A stretch of 64,000 bases of DNA from Pseudaminobacter soli (ex Li et al. 2025) (GCF_003012705.1 NZ_PXYL01000015.1:1-64000), one strand, 5' to 3'; counted from the first letter of the stretch, positions 27,068 to 36,077 are shown. Notes: generated by a model from the sequence alone, not told the origin. Made by a program: numbers and translations.

Positions 27068-27885
27068 TCACCGCGCTCCGCTGGCTCGTCTTCGGCGTCG
27101 CTGCCTTCGCGATGAACTTTCCGATTCTGGTGACGCTCGCCACCTCCTTCAAGAGCGCGCGCGAGCTGTCGACCAATCCCGGCCTCTGGGTCAATGCGCC
27201 GACGCTAGAAAACTACTCCGCCGTCTTCACCGTCTCTGACCGGCTGAACATCTTCCTCTACCTGTTCAACAGCATCGTCGTCGCCCTACTCGGCACCGGC
27301 CTGGCAGTGGCGCTCGCCCTGCCCGCGGCCTATTCAATTGCGCGCGGCAAAGTCGGCGAGCGCATGCTGCTGCCCTTCATCGTCAATCTGCGCGCTGTGC
27401 CGCTGATCATCTTCGCCATCCCTCTCTACATGATGTTCCAGTGGCTCGGCCTGCTCGACACCCGCCTCGGCCTTGGCCTGATCCTCACCATTGTCAATCT
27501 GCCGCTGGCGCTCGTCATCCTCGTCAACGCCATTCGCGACCTGCCCGGTGAGATCGATGAAGCCGCCCTGATGGACGGCGCCGGCCGCAAGCAGATCCTG
27601 ATCAGCGTGATCGCCCCCGTGTGCCGGCCGGCCATCGTCACCAGCCTGATCTTCGGCTTCATCACCGCCTGGAACGAGTTTCTGTTCGGCCTAATGCTGA
27701 CCACGTCCAAGGCGGTGCCGATCACCGTCGGCGCGTCCTTCTTCTTCGCTGCCAGCGGCGGCGGCGTGCAGTGGGGCGTTGCGTCCGCCGTGATGGTCGT
27801 CGGCGCGCTGCCGCCGGTTCTGCTCGGCCTCATCATGTATCGCCAGATCAGCGGCTCCATGACTGCCGGCGCGGTCAAAGGCTGA
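27064..27885 (+). CDS. Carbohydrate ABC permease, MalG type
   Basis: The 273-residue permease has six predicted helices, TSFKSARELSTNPGLWVNAP after helix one, and the EAA loop GEIDEAALMDGAGRKQILI. It ends GSMTAGAVKG, like other MalG-type subunits. Its ATG overlaps the stop of the MalF-type gene, and it is followed after 16 bases by the ATPase gene. It is the second half of the importer channel. Confidence 0.92.
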   Translation: MITALRWLVFGVAAFAMNFPILVTLATSFKSARELSTNPGLWVNAPTLENYSAVFTVSDRLNIFLYLFNSIVVALLGTGLAVALALPAAYSIARGKVGERMLLPFIVNLRAVPLIIFAIPLYMMFQWLGLLDTRLGLGLILTIVNLPLALVILVNAIRDLPGEIDEAALMDGAGRKQILISVIAPVCRPAIVTSLIFGFITAWNEFLFGLMLTTSKAVPITVGASFFFAASGGGVQWGVASAVMVVGALPPVLLGLIMYRQISGSMTAGAVKG

Positions 27886-27901
27886 GCTTTCGGAGGAACC
27901 T

Positions 27902-28954
27902 ATGGGTACGATTTCGCTGCGCAAGGCAGGCAAGCAATACGGCGCCACTAAGATCATCAGGGATCTCGACCTGGAGATCGCCGACGGCGAGTTCGTCGTC
28001 ATCGTCGGCCCCTCCGGTTGCGGCAAGTCCACGCTGCTCCGCATGATCGCCGGGCTTGAGGAAACGACTTCTGGACAGATCCTCATCGACGGCAAGGACG
28101 TCACCAAGGCACCGCCGGTCGAGCGCCAGCTCGCCATGGTGTTCCAGTCCTACGCGCTCTATCCGCACATGACCGTGCGCCAGAACATGGGTTTCGGCCT
28201 CAAGCTCGCCAAACTGCCTTCCGGCGCAATCCGGGCCAAGGTCGACCAGGCGGCGGAGACACTGAAGCTCACGCACCTGCTCGACCGCTACCCTCGTCAG
28301 CTGTCGGGCGGTCAGCGCCAGCGCGTCGCCATAGGCCGCGCCATCGTGCGCCAGCCGGTCGCCTTCCTGTTCGATGAGCCGCTGTCCAACCTCGATGCAG
28401 CGCTCCGCGTGGACATGCGGCTCGAGATCGCAAAGCTGCACCGCTCGCTCGGCGCCACCACGATCTACGTCACCCACGACCAGGTCGAGGCGATGACACT
28501 GGCCGACCGCATCGTCGTGCTCAAGGAGGGCCGCGTCATGCAACACGGCAGCCCGCACGAGCTTTACGAGCGTCCCGCCAACCTGTTCGTCGCCCAGTTC
28601 ATCGGCAGCCCCAAGATGAACGTTCTCGCCTGCAGTCCCACCGGCGACGGCAACCTCGACCTTTGCGGCCAGGGCACGCTCGCACTTGCCTTCTCCGGCG
28701 CACCGACCCAACTCGGCGCGCGCCCCGAGCACCTCACGCTCGTCGCGCCGGAAGCCGGCAACTGCCGCGGCACGGTCGAGGTTGCCGAATATCTCGGCGG
28801 CAACACCAACATCTTTGTCCGCAACGACAGGCTTGGGCTGATCAATGTCAGCGCACCGGCGGACATGACGGTTAGAATTGGCGAAACGGTCGGCATCGCG
28901 ATAAATGTCAATCATGCATCGCTGTTCGACGCCGATGGCATGAGTACCGCCTAG
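27902..28954 (+). CDS. ABC transporter ATP-binding protein, UgpC/MsmK type
   Basis: The 350-residue ATPase has Walker A GPSGCGKST near 36-44, signature LSGGQRQRVAIGRAIVR near 133, Walker B AFLFDEPLSNLDAA and THDQ. A C-terminal OB-type domain contains GARPEHLTLV. GGAGGAACCT precedes the ATG. It is the last gene of the GntR operon and energises the importer. It resembles the ATPase at 4255-5298 but the C-terminal domains differ, so each serves its own system. Confidence 0.93.
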   Translation: MGTISLRKAGKQYGATKIIRDLDLEIADGEFVVIVGPSGCGKSTLLRMIAGLEETTSGQILIDGKDVTKAPPVERQLAMVFQSYALYPHMTVRQNMGFGLKLAKLPSGAIRAKVDQAAETLKLTHLLDRYPRQLSGGQRQRVAIGRAIVRQPVAFLFDEPLSNLDAALRVDMRLEIAKLHRSLGATTIYVTHDQVEAMTLADRIVVLKEGRVMQHGSPHELYERPANLFVAQFIGSPKMNVLACSPTGDGNLDLCGQGTLALAFSGAPTQLGARPEHLTLVAPEAGNCRGTVEVAEYLGGNTNIFVRNDRLGLINVSAPADMTVRIGETVGIAINVNHASLFDADGMSTA

Positions 28955-29539
28955 TACCCCGGCTGATACTATGCTGGCGACCGAACGTTTTGCGTCCGGG
29001 GGATCGCGCACTTGCCTTCTGCGCGCGGTAGCCAGCGCCTGCGCAATAAACGGTCTGGCGCGCCGCGCGCTGGTGGAACGAATGCGGCCGGGCCGGTTGC
29101 GGAAGTCGTCCCCGGCGCTCATGGCCGAGACTCCGCACATCGCATCAAAGCCCGGAAATCGCAGAGAAACCGGCATCGCCGCGAGGTGCGCGGAAATCCT
29201 GGATCTCGCGCGAGGCCATAACCTATAGAAACAACACAATCGCCCGACGTCACACCTCGCGGCTTTCTATCTCGCCTTCCTAATCGGGCGTGTTTGGCGG
29301 AATCTTGCGTCATCGTCGTTCGCCCTTCGGCAACGAGAATGTGCTTTTTCGTACTCTGACCTACGCTGCCGGTGCTGGGGGTGAGTTCAGATGCGCCGTG
29401 CACTCTTCTGCGCTCCGCGGCGGAGTATTTTGGCAGCGTCTTGGCAGCGCTTGAACGATCGCGGTGCACCCGGTGGCAACGCGAACTGGACTGATTTCCG
29501 CAGAACGCAAGATAGTTGCGCAAAATGAAGATCGGATGA
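28955..29539. other. Intergenic stretch, no supported gene
   Basis: About 585 bases between the importer ATPase and the IS110 remnant. Frames on both strands are short, arginine-rich and without motifs. I see no promoter, terminator or RNA gene. It may be flank disturbed by the insertion. Confidence 0.4.
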
Positions 29540-30156
29540 TTGGGGCTCCCGTGGCGCTCCCGCTGCGGGGGTGACAGCAACTTCGGCCTCAAGGTTGGGG
29601 TGGTGTCCCGCCTCAAGTTCGAGCCGCGCATTCTTGAGCTGTTGGAGCGATCTCCTCATCTGCGACAGGTCATTGACCCTCTCCTGGAAGTTCGCCGGGT
29701 TCTGCGGGAACAGTATCAGCGCTTGCACAAGGCTATGGAGCGAATGGCGGAGGCCGACGACGTCTGCCAACTCCTCATGACCGCGCCGGGTGTCGGATCG
29801 ATGGTGGCCTTGAGCTTTCGCGCTGGGGTCGATGAGCCGGGCCGGTTTGGGCGATCACGATCAGTCCCTGCTCACTTCGGTTTGACGCCGACGCGATATC
29901 AATCGGGAGAGATCGACCAGGAAAAGGGCATCTCGAAGTGTGGCGATCCGAGCATCCGCTGGGTGCTCGTCGAGGCGGCCGGCACCATCCTGCGGCTCTC
30001 GAAGAAGTCGTCCCCTCTCCGGGAATGGGGGCTGGAAATCGCCAAACGCCGAGGGATGACGAAAGCCGTTGTGGCGGGGCACGGCGGCTGGCCGTGATCC
30101 TGCATCGAATGTGGATGGACAACACGCCATACCGCTGGGAGGCCAAAGCGGCCTGA
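29540..30156 (+). pseudogene. IS110-family transposase remnant
   Basis: From about 29600 the translation matches the C-terminal Transposase_20 half of IS110 recombinases. It shows a helical segment with PHLRQVIDPLLEVRRVLREQ, the helix-hairpin MTAPGVGSMVALSFRAGVDE, HFGLTPTRYQSGEIDQEKGI and SKCGDPSIRWVLVEAA. The N-terminal DEDD catalytic half is missing. Near 30080 the frame shifts, and the true ending (ILHRMWMDNTPYRWEAKAA) continues in another frame to the stop at 30154-30156. The element is dead and its 5' end is lost. Confidence 0.8.
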
Positions 30157-30464
30157 GTTTGGATTAGAATTCCGCGTGCCGCGCGGATAGAGGTCCCGTG
30201 CAGGGACGGGTGGGTAGGCAATCTCGAGGCGGGCTTGAACGCCAGGTTTCTGGTCAGTTCGCAAAAAAGATTGAGATGCCTCTCCGTCCGACCCGATCAT
30301 GAAGCGGCCCGGTGCCGACTTCGGAGAGAAGCAAGACCCCTGGCGGGAGCTCACAAGCACCACGCGGCAGCACCTGAATTGCTGACACGATCCTTTGTGC
30401 TCATCGTTAGAGCCTGGAGCTTGCTATCCGGGGTACTTTCTTGCGCTTGACAGTTCCCGCCCCA

Positions 30465-30537
30465 AAAGAGAAGCCCGCCGCAGGCAAGACGGCGGGCAGC
30501 TACGATGCACTCGGGAGATTGATTGCAAGTGCAACCA
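30465..30537 (-). ncRNA. Candidate small RNA under an EcfG-type promoter
   Basis: On the minus strand an EcfG-type promoter (GGAAC-N16-CGTT, 30566-30542) is followed about 45 bases later by a strong hairpin (30497-30473) and TTCTCTTTT. The predicted transcript is only about 60-75 nucleotides and contains no ATG-started frame. That fits a small RNA of the general stress response, for which Caulobacter GsrN (a sigma-T target) is a precedent. It could instead be the tail of a longer transcript or an orphan promoter. No sequence homology was established. Confidence 0.35.
30473..30497 (-). terminator. Rho-independent terminator, minus strand
   Basis: GCCCGCCG at 30473-30480 pairs perfectly with CGGCGGGC at 30490-30497 across a nine-base loop. 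Read on the minus strand, the stem is followed by TTCTCTTTT. It could end the short candidate RNA or read-through from the glycine-rich protein gene, whose stop lies 150 bases upstream. Confidence 0.6.
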
Positions 30538-30541
30538 GCCC

Positions 30542-30566
30542 AACGTGGCGGCAGTGCTGTTGTTCC
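30542..30566 (-). promoter_or_regulatory. EcfG-type (general stress sigma) promoter
   Basis: On the minus strand GGAAC (30566-30562), 16 bases, then CGTT (30545-30542) matches the alphaproteobacterial EcfG promoter consensus. The same arrangement with closely similar spacer sequence recurs at 37982-38006 before the TlpA-like gene. Confidence 0.55.
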
Positions 30567-30647
30567 GCATGAGCCACTGGTTCTCCGGGCAGGCTTGGTC
30601 ACAGGGGCAGATGCCGCCGAAACTCCAGGCTGAATTGGCGTGTCCGA

Positions 30648-31184
30648 TCAATATCCCTGATAGCAGGCGCCATAGGGGCCGTAGCCATAGGGGCCGCAGT
30701 AGTAGACGTCGCCGCCTCCCTGATTGAAGAAGTGCCGATTATGGTGGAAGCGGCCGTCATGGCGTTCACCGCGGAAGCCGTGGAAGCCACGGGAGCCTTC
30801 GTCGTGGAAGCCTCCCATGCCATGGAATCCACCCATGCCACCGAAGCTGTGACCGCCGCCCATGCCACCAAAGCCGTGTCCACCGCCACCAAAGCCGCTG
30901 CCGCCGTGACCGCCGCCGCCGCCAAAGCCGCCTCCGCCGCCACCACCGCCGTGGACAAACTGCAGGCCGCTGCCCACGCTGTCGGCGGACTGGCGGACCA
31001 GAACGGCTGGCTCAGATTTACCCTGGCAGGCAGCCGTGGCGCAGCGCGTATTCCACGTCTGGCCGTCTGTTGCGGGCATTGCGGAAGGTGAGTTGGAGAT
31101 ACTGTCGGCAAAGGCAGAAGTGCCGATGAGCGCTCCAATGCCCAGCAATCCCGAGCACGCGAGTGTTGAAAGATAGCGTTTCAT
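30648..31184 (-). CDS. Secreted glycine/histidine-rich small protein
   Basis: The 178-residue protein has a signal peptide (MKRYLSTLACSGLLGIGALI, cleavage near SAFA). The mature region is polar, followed by a long low-complexity part of glycine runs with His, Phe and Met (GFGGMGGGHSFGGMGGFHGM) and a Tyr/Gly tail (YYCGPYGYGPYGACYQGY). ATG 31184 is preferred because GGAG lies seven bases upstream; a TTG 12 bases earlier is in frame. The composition resembles small envelope or metal-binding proteins. No catalytic motif is seen and the function is unknown. An imperfect EcfG-like motif lies about 325 bases upstream. Confidence 0.75.
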   Translation of the reverse strand: MKRYLSTLACSGLLGIGALIGTSAFADSISNSPSAMPATDGQTWNTRCATAACQGKSEPAVLVRQSADSVGSGLQFVHGGGGGGGGFGGGGGHGGSGFGGGGHGFGGMGGGHSFGGMGGFHGMGGFHDEGSRGFHGFRGERHDGRFHHNRHFFNQGGGDVYYCGPYGYGPYGACYQGY

Positions 31185-31196
31185 TGTCTTCTCCAA

Positions 31197-31703
31197 GGGA
31201 AATTGTCCGTGGAGCCCAGTGCCCGGAATGATCGCAGGGGATTGACCTCGATGCGCTGATCGTCGGGGTTGGGCCTCTATCGGACCTCCTGGACAAACGC
31301 ATCGCGAACAAGAAAATTCCCCGGGCCAGGATCACATGGAGGTGTAGTCCATTCCCCGGAGTGGCGGATGCCCTGTCGGCGGCGCCGACTCCGAGCCGCG
31401 CCGCTTCTTTGGGGACTTGTACAGCAAGCCCGCTGCCTGGGGTGAGACGACGGGCCTGTTTGACGCTTTGCGCCCGCGAGGGCCTTCAAAAACGAGCGCA
31501 ACGGCGCAACGCGCTCGGGCCGGGCTGTTGTTCCGCCGACGGGCAAGAAGTCGAAATCCAATCGGCCGTCAGAAGTTGCCTCCCCGGCTCTAGTCACGTA
31601 TGTCTACAACGCAGTCAGATATAGGCTGGCAGTCTGCCGCCTGGCCGGCGTGCATGGGGCACTTGTCGCGCCGGCCGCCCACTGCTGTGGGAGATGAATC
31701 GAT
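31197..31703. other. Intergenic stretch with hairpin repeat and EcfG-like motif
   Basis: No gene is supported in these 507 bases between two minus-strand genes. On the minus strand it contains GGAAC at 31534-31530 and CGTT at 31511-31508 separated by 18 bases, a weak EcfG match. Downstream of that is a hairpin-type repeat (31426-31457) shared with 38040-38071. Together these may form a leader for the glycine-rich protein gene. Confidence 0.4.
31426..31457. repeat. Short intergenic hairpin repeat, copy A
   Basis: The 32-base AAGCCCGCTGCCTGG... unit ends GAGACGACGGGCCT. It matches the unit at 38040-38071 at most positions, and similarity continues for about 45 bases to the right (TTGCGCCCG...GAG.G.CTTCA). 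The ends (AGGCCCG/CGGGCCT-like) can pair. A simpler relative is the terminator stem at 30473-30497. The family is probably a dispersed terminator-like or REP-like element. Confidence 0.45.
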
Positions 31704-32099
31704 CTACCGCTTCCAGCGGCCTTCGTACTTGAACTCTGGGGCAGCCTTGAGTTGGTCCTTGGTTGCGTCCATGGTCGCTGTCCACCGCTTGTCGTTCTCG
31801 TCGTAGGTGATCTTCACCGCCTCGGGGCTGACAACAACGTAATGCTCTCCCAATCCGAGGAAGCCGCCAACGGAGACAACATAGCCTGCAAGGGTGTTTT
31901 GGGAGAGGACCAGATCCTTGATCTCGCCAACCTCTTCATTTGCACCGTTTTTGATTTTCAGCTTAATGAGGTTGTAGCTGAGAACATCTGTCGGCTTTGC
32001 GACAACGAACGTGTGAGTGCTGGTGCTTTCAGCATTTTGCGCGTGAGCCGCGCAGATCAAAGGAACTGTCGTGGCGAATGCGATCACGAGCCTGCGCAT
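31704..32099 (-). CDS. Periplasmic PRC-barrel domain protein
   Basis: The 131-residue protein has a signal peptide (MRRLVIAFATTVPLICAAHA) and one PRC-barrel domain. The domain runs from SYNLIKLKIKNGANEEVGEI through KDLVLSQNTLAGYVVSVGGF to HYVVVSPEAVKI. The start at 32097-32099 gives a clean signal peptide and follows AAAGGACGAAGG. Small exported PRC-barrel proteins of this sort are common in Hyphomicrobiales and are often stress-induced; their partner is unknown. An EcfG-like promoter motif lies 46 bases upstream of the start. Confidence 0.85.
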   Translation of the reverse strand: MRRLVIAFATTVPLICAAHAQNAESTSTHTFVVAKPTDVLSYNLIKLKIKNGANEEVGEIKDLVLSQNTLAGYVVSVGGFLGLGEHYVVVSPEAVKITYDENDKRWTATMDATKDQLKAAPEFKYEGRWKR

Positions 32100-32141
32100 G
32101 ACCTTCGTCCTTTCTTCTTTTGTTTGCCAAATGCCAGCGTT

Positions 32142-32166
32142 AACCCGGACGTCCAATTGTTGTTCC
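32142..32166 (-). promoter_or_regulatory. EcfG-like promoter of the PRC-barrel gene
   Basis: On the minus strand GGAAC (32166-32162), 16 bases, then GGTT (32145-32142), one base off the CGTT consensus. It is placed 43-67 bases before the PRC-barrel start codon. Position and spacing fit a general-stress promoter. Confidence 0.55.
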
Positions 32167-32517
32167 AAATCGCCTAGGCGGCTACCGCTTGAAGGGTCGA
32201 TTGTTCTCGCGTCCGGCAGCACGGCCGCGACCTTCACACAAGCTACTGAAAACTCGTCACGATCATCGCATCGAGGGACGTCCCATGTTGCCTTGAGGGA
32301 CGAGGCGGCGCTGCATTTCACCGCCCGGAGCGCCTCTCGCAGGGCGGACATTTTTCCGACTGGCACGCGCGTCCATCGCGGCGACGCGAGCCTTCACGGA
32401 GTGTTGACCCTGATTTCACTGCGTGGCCGCAATAATCTGTGCCCGGCTGGCGTTCCTCTGTGAGGAACCCCACGCTCGCGGGGGGCGGCGTCGCGAGCAT
32501 GGCCGGAGAGCTTTGCC
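32167..32517. other. Divergent intergenic region before the polyketide synthase
   Basis: About 350 bases with no supported gene. A perfect small hairpin, GTTCCTC (32452-32458) with GAGGAAC (32462-32468) and a three-base loop, lies 50 bases before the polyketide synthase ATG. It may be a regulator site or a leader structure. No convincing promoter hexamers were found. Confidence 0.4.
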
Positions 32518-33588
32518 ATGCAAACTGCCTATATCAATCGTGTCGCGACAGCCGTGCCGCCCTACGACGTGCACGATGCCTTTCGCCGCTTCGCGCAGTC
32601 GATGCTTCTTGATGACCGGCGCAATTCGCTGCTGTTCCAACGCATGGCCGACAAGTCGGGAATCGAGCACCGCTACTCGTGTCTCGCGCCGAGCAATCTG
32701 CCGGAAGGCGACTGCGTCGATGCCGAAGGCTTTTACCCGCGCGGCGACTTTCCCGACACGGCAGCGCGAATGCAGAAGTTCGAGCAGTACGCGCCGCCGC
32801 TGGCGCAAGAGGCCGTCGACAGGTTGCAGCTCGGCGCCGAACGTGACCGCATCAGCCATCTCGTGGTGACTTGCTGTACCGGCTTTTCGGCGCCAGGCCT
32901 TGATCTCGAACTCGTCGAGCGCTGTGGACTTCCGAGCACCGTCGAACGCACGATTGTCGGCTTCATGGGCTGCTATGCGGCCATCAACGCGCTGAAGTTG
33001 GCGCATCACATCGTTCGCTCGGAAGCGTCCGCGCGAGTGCTTGTCGTCAACCTTGAGCTTTGCACCCTGCATCTGAAGGACACGACCGACCTTGAGCAAA
33101 TGCTCTTGTTTCTGCTGTTCGGAGATGGCTGTGCTGCATGTGTCGTGAGCGCTGAGCCGGTCGGTATCGCCCTCGACGGCTTCCACGCGCTGCTGGTGCC
33201 CTCCACCCGCGAGTTGATCACCTGGAATATCCGGCAATCGGGTTTCGATATGACGCTGTCGGGACGCGTTCCCGGCGCAATCCACGATGGCTTGCAGGAA
33301 CACGGCAGCGAAATTCTTGCTGGAGCATCCGCCGCATCGATCGATCTTTGGGCGGTGCATCCCGGCGGCCGCACCGTGCTCGACGCGGTTGAGCGCGCTT
33401 TCGAACTCGGATCGACGGCGCTGATGGCGTCGCGCGAGATCCTGAGACGCTACGGCAACATGTCGTCAGCGACCGTCATGTTTGTGATCGATCGGCTGCT
33501 GCGTTCAGGTGCGCGCGGTCGCACCGGTTGCGCGATGTCGTTCGGACCCGGACTGATCGCCGAAACCATGCTGTTCCACACGGCCTGA
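32518..33588 (+). CDS. Type III polyketide synthase
   Basis: The 356-residue chalcone-synthase-type ketosynthase has its complete catalytic triad: Cys152 in VGFMGCYAAINAL, His281 in LWAVHPGGRTVLDA and Asn314 in RRYGNMSSATVMF. Such enzymes extend an acyl-CoA starter with malonyl-CoA to make alkylresorcinols, pyrones or related products. The start follows CCGGAGAG. It heads a run with a methyltransferase, an FAD oxidoreductase scar and an exporter. That suggests a methylated, once oxidised or reduced polyketide lipid, now possibly made without the oxidoreductase step. Confidence 0.93.
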   Translation: MQTAYINRVATAVPPYDVHDAFRRFAQSMLLDDRRNSLLFQRMADKSGIEHRYSCLAPSNLPEGDCVDAEGFYPRGDFPDTAARMQKFEQYAPPLAQEAVDRLQLGAERDRISHLVVTCCTGFSAPGLDLELVERCGLPSTVERTIVGFMGCYAAINALKLAHHIVRSEASARVLVVNLELCTLHLKDTTDLEQMLLFLLFGDGCAACVVSAEPVGIALDGFHALLVPSTRELITWNIRQSGFDMTLSGRVPGAIHDGLQEHGSEILAGASAASIDLWAVHPGGRTVLDAVERAFELGSTALMASREILRRYGNMSSATVMFVIDRLLRSGARGRTGCAMSFGPGLIAETMLFHTA

Positions 33589-33592
33589 TGCC

Positions 33593-34330
33593 ATGAACAT
33601 ACCCGTCGCCGTGCAAGGAGCTCGACGCGACCTGTCGCAGCGCAGCGCCGAATCCGAATGGCTCGATCGCGCCGATCCAAGCCCCGAGGAAATGGCGGTG
33701 GTGATACGCGATATCGCCAGCTTCAACCGGGCGATGCTCGGGCACTGGCCGGTAATTGCCTGGTTGCGTCGCGCCGCCCGGGACGCGACGAAGGAAACGC
33801 CTCTGACCCTCCTCGATGTCGGCTGCGGCAACGGCGATCTGCTGCGGGCGATCCGGCGCTGGGCACGCAAACGCGGCCTGACGATCAGGCTGATCGGGCT
33901 TGATCGCAGCCCCGAGATCATTCGCATCGCCGAACTCGCGAGCGATGAGGCCGACGAGATCGACTATCGCGTGATGGACATCTTCGATTTCAAACCGCCC
34001 ATTCCCATCGACTTCGTCGTCAGCAGCCTGCTCACCCACCATATGTCGGACGCCCAGATCGTGAAATTTCTGCGGTGGATGGAACTGACGACGCGCAAAG
34101 GCTGGCTGATCTACGATCTCCAACGCCATCCCGTGCCGTTCCATTTCATCGGTCTCGTGGGCAAGCTGACGCGGCTGCATCCGATTGCGATTGACGATGG
34201 CCTCATTTCCGTAACGCGTTCGCTGACGCGCAGCGAATGGCTTGCGCGCATGGACGAGGCCAACATCGCGCGCGACGGGGTCGATTTGCGGTGGTTCCTG
34301 TTCCGCTTCGCCATCGGACGGGTGCGATGA
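33593..34330 (+). CDS. SAM-dependent methyltransferase of the polyketide cluster
   Basis: The 245-residue class I methyltransferase has motif I LLDVGCGNGDLLRAIRRWAR near residue 78 and an acidic motif II in IGLDRSPEIIRIAEL. DFVVSSLLTHHMSD and RKGWLIYDLQRHPVPFHFI follow. It starts five bases after the polyketide synthase stop, and its own stop overlaps the ATG of an oxidoreductase remnant (ATGA). Methylation of the ring or carboxyl of the polyketide is the likely reaction. The target atom is unknown. Confidence 0.88.
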   Translation: MNIPVAVQGARRDLSQRSAESEWLDRADPSPEEMAVVIRDIASFNRAMLGHWPVIAWLRRAARDATKETPLTLLDVGCGNGDLLRAIRRWARKRGLTIRLIGLDRSPEIIRIAELASDEADEIDYRVMDIFDFKPPIPIDFVVSSLLTHHMSDAQIVKFLRWMELTTRKGWLIYDLQRHPVPFHFIGLVGKLTRLHPIAIDDGLISVTRSLTRSEWLARMDEANIARDGVDLRWFLFRFAIGRVR

Positions 34331-34440
34331 ACCGGGCCGAGACCGTCACGATCGGTGGTGGGCCTGCGCGCCGAGCATGGCCGGGACAATTGCCGGTCGA
34401 ACCCGGCTGATCCGCGCCGCCGACAGTCCCGACCGGGAAG
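34327..34440 (+). pseudogene. N-terminal scar of an FAD-dependent oxidoreductase
   Basis: An ATG overlapping the methyltransferase stop opens MNRAETVTIGGGPARRA, with the GGGPA of a Rossmann FAD-binding site. The frame then stops at 34408-34410. In another frame the sequence goes on as SMAGTIAGRTRLIRAADSP and DREGICPG, resembling the next helix and strand of geranylgeranyl-reductase-like flavoproteins. The rest of the roughly 400-residue gene is deleted before the MFS start. This is a relic of a cluster enzyme. Confidence 0.6.
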
Positions 34441-34520
34441 GCATATGTCCGGGGTCGACCAGGGTCCTCCTCACGTCGACAGGAAAAGCGCGGCGTACTC
34501 ACGACAGAGTGTCGAAGGCG

Positions 34521-36077
34521 ATGACGATCATGCCTGCCGAACTGCCCTTCACAACTGCCAGGACATGGATCGGCTTCGGCCTGATGTGTCTTGGCATGTT
34601 CATGGCTATCCTCGACATCCAAGTCGTGGCGACCTCCCTGCCGGCAATCCAGAACGCTCTGGCAATTGATCCCGAGCTGATGAGCTGGATCCAAACCGCA
34701 TATCTGATCGCCGAGATCATCGCGATTCCACTGACGGGCTGGCTGACGCGTACATTGTCGATGCGCTGGCTGTTCACCGCCGCCATCTTCCTTTTCACTG
34801 TGGCCTCCATCGGATGTGCCGCAAGCAACAGTTTCTCGACGCTGGTGTCGTTTCGCGTAATGCAGGGGTTTGCGGGTGGAACGCTGATCCCGGCAGTGTT
34901 CGCCGCGGTCTTCATCCTGTTCTCGCCGCGCGAGCAAGGAATTGCAACGACATTGGCCGGAATCATGGCCGTGCTTGCTCCCACGGTCGGCCCCGTCGTT
35001 GGCGGCTGGATCACGCAAACCTATTCCTGGCACTGGCTGTTTCTGATCAACGTCGCCCCGGGGCTGATTGCCTGCGTGTTCACGCCGTTCCTGTTGCCTC
35101 GGCAGAGAACGAATTTCGGCAATGGCAAGACATTGGATGGCTTGTCATTGATGCTAATGGCCCTTGCGCTGGCGAGTCTCATGATCGGCCTGAAGCAATC
35201 GCCCCACGATGGATGGCTTTCTTCGATCTGCATTGGCTTGTTTGCCCTTTGCGCCCTCAGCGGCGGTTTCTTTGTCTGGAGGACGTTGCGGGCCGTCCGT
35301 CCGATTGTGGAGCTGGCGCTATTCAGGGACCGCTCGTTTGCGATCGGATGCGTGCTGAGTTTCTGCCTGGGTATCTGCCTGTATGGCTCGGTGTACCTCA
35401 TCCCGGTGTTTCTGGCATTCGTCCGGGGGCGCGATGCCTTGGAGATCGGCTTGACCATGTTGGTGACTGGCGCTGCCCAACTTGCGACCTCACCTGTCGC
35501 CGTGGCGCTGGAGCGACGTCTGGATCCACGATTACTGACCGCTTTTGGCTTTGGCTTGTTTGCGCTTGGATTGGGACTCAGCACGTTCGAGACGCACGAC
35601 ACCGACTTCAACGAGATGTTCTGGCCGCAGATCTTTCGCGGTGTGGCCATCATGTTTTGCCTGTTGCCGCCGACTCGCTTGGCGTTGGGAGCGCGGTTCG
35701 AGACGGACGTGCCCGGTGCCAGCGGGCTCTTCAATCTGATGCGGAACCTGGGTGGCGCGATTGGCATTGCGCTGATCGACACGGTTCTCTACGGCCGCAC
35801 CGGCGTGCACGCCGACGCGCTTCAATCTCGCCTCTTGGCCGGAGATAAGGCCACCGCCGAGGCGATTGGCTTGGACCCGGAATTGTTGGCCAGCGGACTG
35901 TCCGGTCCCATAACGCCCAGCGCGGAATCCTATGTGCGGCCATTGATCGAAAAAGCCGCCTTCGTCTGGAGCGTCAATGACGCATGGGCGATGTTGGCAG
36001 CGTTCGCTTTGGTGGGCGTAGTGCTTGTGCCATTAGCCTGGAGCCGGGCATCAGCAGCGGCGATCAGCCTGGACTGA
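34521..36077 (+). CDS. MFS transporter, DHA2/EmrB type
   Basis: The 518-residue integral membrane protein should have 14 helices. It has the DHA2 opening MCLGMFMAILDIQVVATSLP, then SWIQTAYLIAEIIAIPLTGW and the motif C-like GIMAVLAPTVGPVVGGWITQ. It is a proton-driven exporter, probably of the polyketide product or an unrelated drug. ATG 34521 follows GAAGG; the longer in-frame start lies inside the methyltransferase and is rejected. It ends with TGATG, overlapping the next small gene. Confidence 0.9.
   Translation: MTIMPAELPFTTARTWIGFGLMCLGMFMAILDIQVVATSLPAIQNALAIDPELMSWIQTAYLIAEIIAIPLTGWLTRTLSMRWLFTAAIFLFTVASIGCAASNSFSTLVSFRVMQGFAGGTLIPAVFAAVFILFSPREQGIATTLAGIMAVLAPTVGPVVGGWITQTYSWHWLFLINVAPGLIACVFTPFLLPRQRTNFGNGKTLDGLSLMLMALALASLMIGLKQSPHDGWLSSICIGLFALCALSGGFFVWRTLRAVRPIVELALFRDRSFAIGCVLSFCLGICLYGSVYLIPVFLAFVRGRDALEIGLTMLVTGAAQLATSPVAVALERRLDPRLLTAFGFGLFALGLGLSTFETHDTDFNEMFWPQIFRGVAIMFCLLPPTRLALGARFETDVPGASGLFNLMRNLGGAIGIALIDTVLYGRTGVHADALQSRLLAGDKATAEAIGLDPELLASGLSGPITPSAESYVRPLIEKAAFVWSVNDAWAMLAAFALVGVVLVPLAWSRASAAAISLD

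Noticed and set aside
32464-32490. Plus-strand GGAAC as an EcfG promoter for the polyketide synthase
   Set aside because: No CGTT-like -10 element at 16-18 bases; the GGAAC is one arm of a small hairpin.
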